DNA of 7,889 bases from Methylococcaceae bacterium (GTDB lineage: Bacteria > Pseudomonadota > Gammaproteobacteria > Methylococcales > Methylomonadaceae): assembly GCA_947505055.1 (NCBI GenBank), contig CANNLO010000212.1, positions 1-7,889 on the forward strand, written 5' to 3'. A program made the translations under genes and the position numbers. The notes under the pieces were generated by a model that searched no databases, was not told where the DNA came from, and saw nothing but the letters and a program-made list of their open reading frames with translations. Below, one piece after another: positions 6,964 to 7,889 of the stretch. How positions within the stretch are numbered: the first letter of the stretch is position 1; each line of letters starts with the position of its first letter.

Positions 6964-6969
6964 TATAAT
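6964..6969 (+). promoter_or_regulatory. candidate -10 for the lipoprotein hydrolase, overlapping a -10-like element for mtgA
   Basis: TATAAT is perfect on the plus strand in the 149-nt gap between mtgA and the hydrolase. The opposite strand reads AATTATAAAC across the same bases, a possible -10 for mtgA. Neither direction has a good -35 at the right distance. The plus-strand leader would be about 110 nt; the mtgA leader would be very short. Confidence 0.35.
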
Positions 6970-7088
6970 TGTGCGTATGATAAAGCATTTGTATTTATGG
7001 CTCTTCAGATTATTGAGTTTTAATTTAATTCTTGCCAAGATATTTAATGGTTTCAGAAAACATACAGTTCAGAGATTTATCCAGCCGC

Positions 7089-7889
7089 ATGAAATATCGA
7101 AACACGTTTTTTATATTCCTTTTGGTTATACAACTGATTGGTTGCATGCCAATGTCTTATCCTCCCGGCGCTAAAAATCAGGAGGCGCAATTAGGTGAAA
7201 ATATGTATCTGACAGCAGACGGCATGCATTTACCGTTACGTCACTGGCTACCTAAAACAGAACCGGCGGCTATAATTATCGCTCTACATGGTTTTAACGA
7301 TTACAGCCATTTTTTTGACCCGCCGGCCGAGTATTTCAGCAAGGTGGGTATCGCCTGTTTTGCCTATGATCAGCGCGGATTTGGAGCCGCTCCGCAACGC
7401 GGTTTATGGGCGGGAGAAGAGGCTTATATTAATGACGTTCAGGATTTTGTGCGACTGGTGAAACAGCGTTATCCGAAGCGTCCTCTTTATCTGCTTGGAG
7501 AGAGCATGGGGGGTGCAGTAATTATTGTCGCGATGGGGCAAAGTAAAATACCTGAAGTTGCCGGGGTTATTCTTGCAGCACCTGCCTTATGGTCCAGAAC
7601 AACGATGCCCTGGTATCAAACCGGTTTGCTTTGGACTCTGGCTCATAGTATGCCCTGGCTGACTTTGACTGGAAAAGGCGTACATGTGATGGCCTCAGAC
7701 AACATCGACATGCTTCGTGCAATGGGACGAGATCCCTGGGTCATTAAAGCAACTCGCGTGGAAACGGTATACGGTTTGACTGATTTGATGGATTCGGCCT
7801 TTGACAGCGCGACCTCGCTACGCGGAAATAGTTTGATTATGTATGGCGAAAAAGACGAAATCATTCCAAAAGAACCTACCTATGCTTTC
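7089..7889 (+). CDS. alpha/beta-hydrolase lipoprotein (lysophospholipase/monoacylglycerol lipase type), 3' end outside window
   Basis: The frame is open from the ATG at 7089 to the right edge (267 codons). It has a lipoprotein signal with lipobox LIGC (16-19), predicting an acylated cysteine at 19 and an envelope location. The rest is a serine hydrolase of the Hydrolase_4 / monoglyceride lipase type: LHGFNDYSHFF (66-76) forms the oxyanion-hole loop, YDQRGFG (93-99) is a family motif, and LLGESMGGA (135-143) is the nucleophile elbow with S139. The acidic member is probably D256 in MYGEKDEIIP. The catalytic histidine would lie just past the window. The substrate is probably a lysophospholipid, monoacylglycerol or other ester; the sequence does not settle it. 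The first ATG is chosen because it supplies the signal peptide. It diverges from mtgA. Confidence 0.88.
   Translation, partial: MKYRNTFFIFLLVIQLIGCMPMSYPPGAKNQEAQLGENMYLTADGMHLPLRHWLPKTEPAAIIIALHGFNDYSHFFDPPAEYFSKVGIACFAYDQRGFGAAPQRGLWAGEEAYINDVQDFVRLVKQRYPKRPLYLLGESMGGAVIIVAMGQSKIPEVAGVILAAPALWSRTTMPWYQTGLLWTLAHSMPWLTLTGKGVHVMASDNIDMLRAMGRDPWVIKATRVETVYGLTDLMDSAFDSATSLRGNSLIMYGEKDEIIPKEPTYAF

Noticed and set aside
6971..7174. Plus-strand frame of 67 codons starting with GTG in the mtgA-hydrolase gap
   Set aside because: It overlaps the first 86 nt of the hydrolase gene in another frame, shows no family resemblance and has no ribosome site; it is more likely part of the hydrolase leader.
7180..7205. 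AGGAGG followed by an in-frame ATG (residue 39) as an alternative start of the hydrolase
   Set aside because: The spacing to the ATG is 17 nt, too long, and this start would discard a clear lipoprotein signal; the bases simply encode Gln-Glu-Ala.

Overview
The window looks like a chromosomal segment of a Gram-negative bacterium, most likely a gammaproteobacterium. It carries MlaA, MtgA and MepA homologues, two lipoproteins with lipoboxes, and candidate -24/-12 (sigma-54) promoters. Base composition is moderately AT-rich. A Methylococcales-type methanotroph is a guess only. I see no mobile element, CRISPR array, tRNA or rRNA.

Layout: (1) Positions 1-986, minus strand: the N-terminal 328 codons of a protein whose C-terminal part looks like the catalytic barrel of 4-hydroxyphenylpyruvate dioxygenase (HPPD, VOC superfamily); it runs off the left edge. 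(2) 987-1639: a long AT-rich divergent intergenic region. It holds two oppositely oriented -24/-12 elements, each placing transcription start about 27-29 nt before the adjacent start codon, plus a central dyad. (3) 1640-4074, plus strand: a one-base-overlapping pair encoding a circularly permuted ATP-grasp protein and an alpha-E (DUF403) protein. This is a known but biochemically poorly defined peptide-ligase-like module. (4) 4075-4355: a convergent intergenic gap. (5) 6939 down to 4356, minus strand: mtgA, mlaA and mepA, which cover peptidoglycan polymerisation, outer-membrane phospholipid retrieval and peptidoglycan cross-link cleavage. An extended -10 promoter lies before mlaA. (6) 7089-7889, plus strand: an alpha/beta-hydrolase lipoprotein of the monoglyceride lipase/lysophospholipase type, divergent from mtgA and truncated by the right edge.

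The right half reads as an envelope-maintenance neighbourhood. The left half is the more unusual part: an HPPD-like protein and an ATP-grasp/alpha-E operon, back to back and both apparently under sigma-54 control, which would link this poorly understood module to an enhancer-dependent and possibly nitrogen-related signal. That link is inferred from promoter motifs read by eye.
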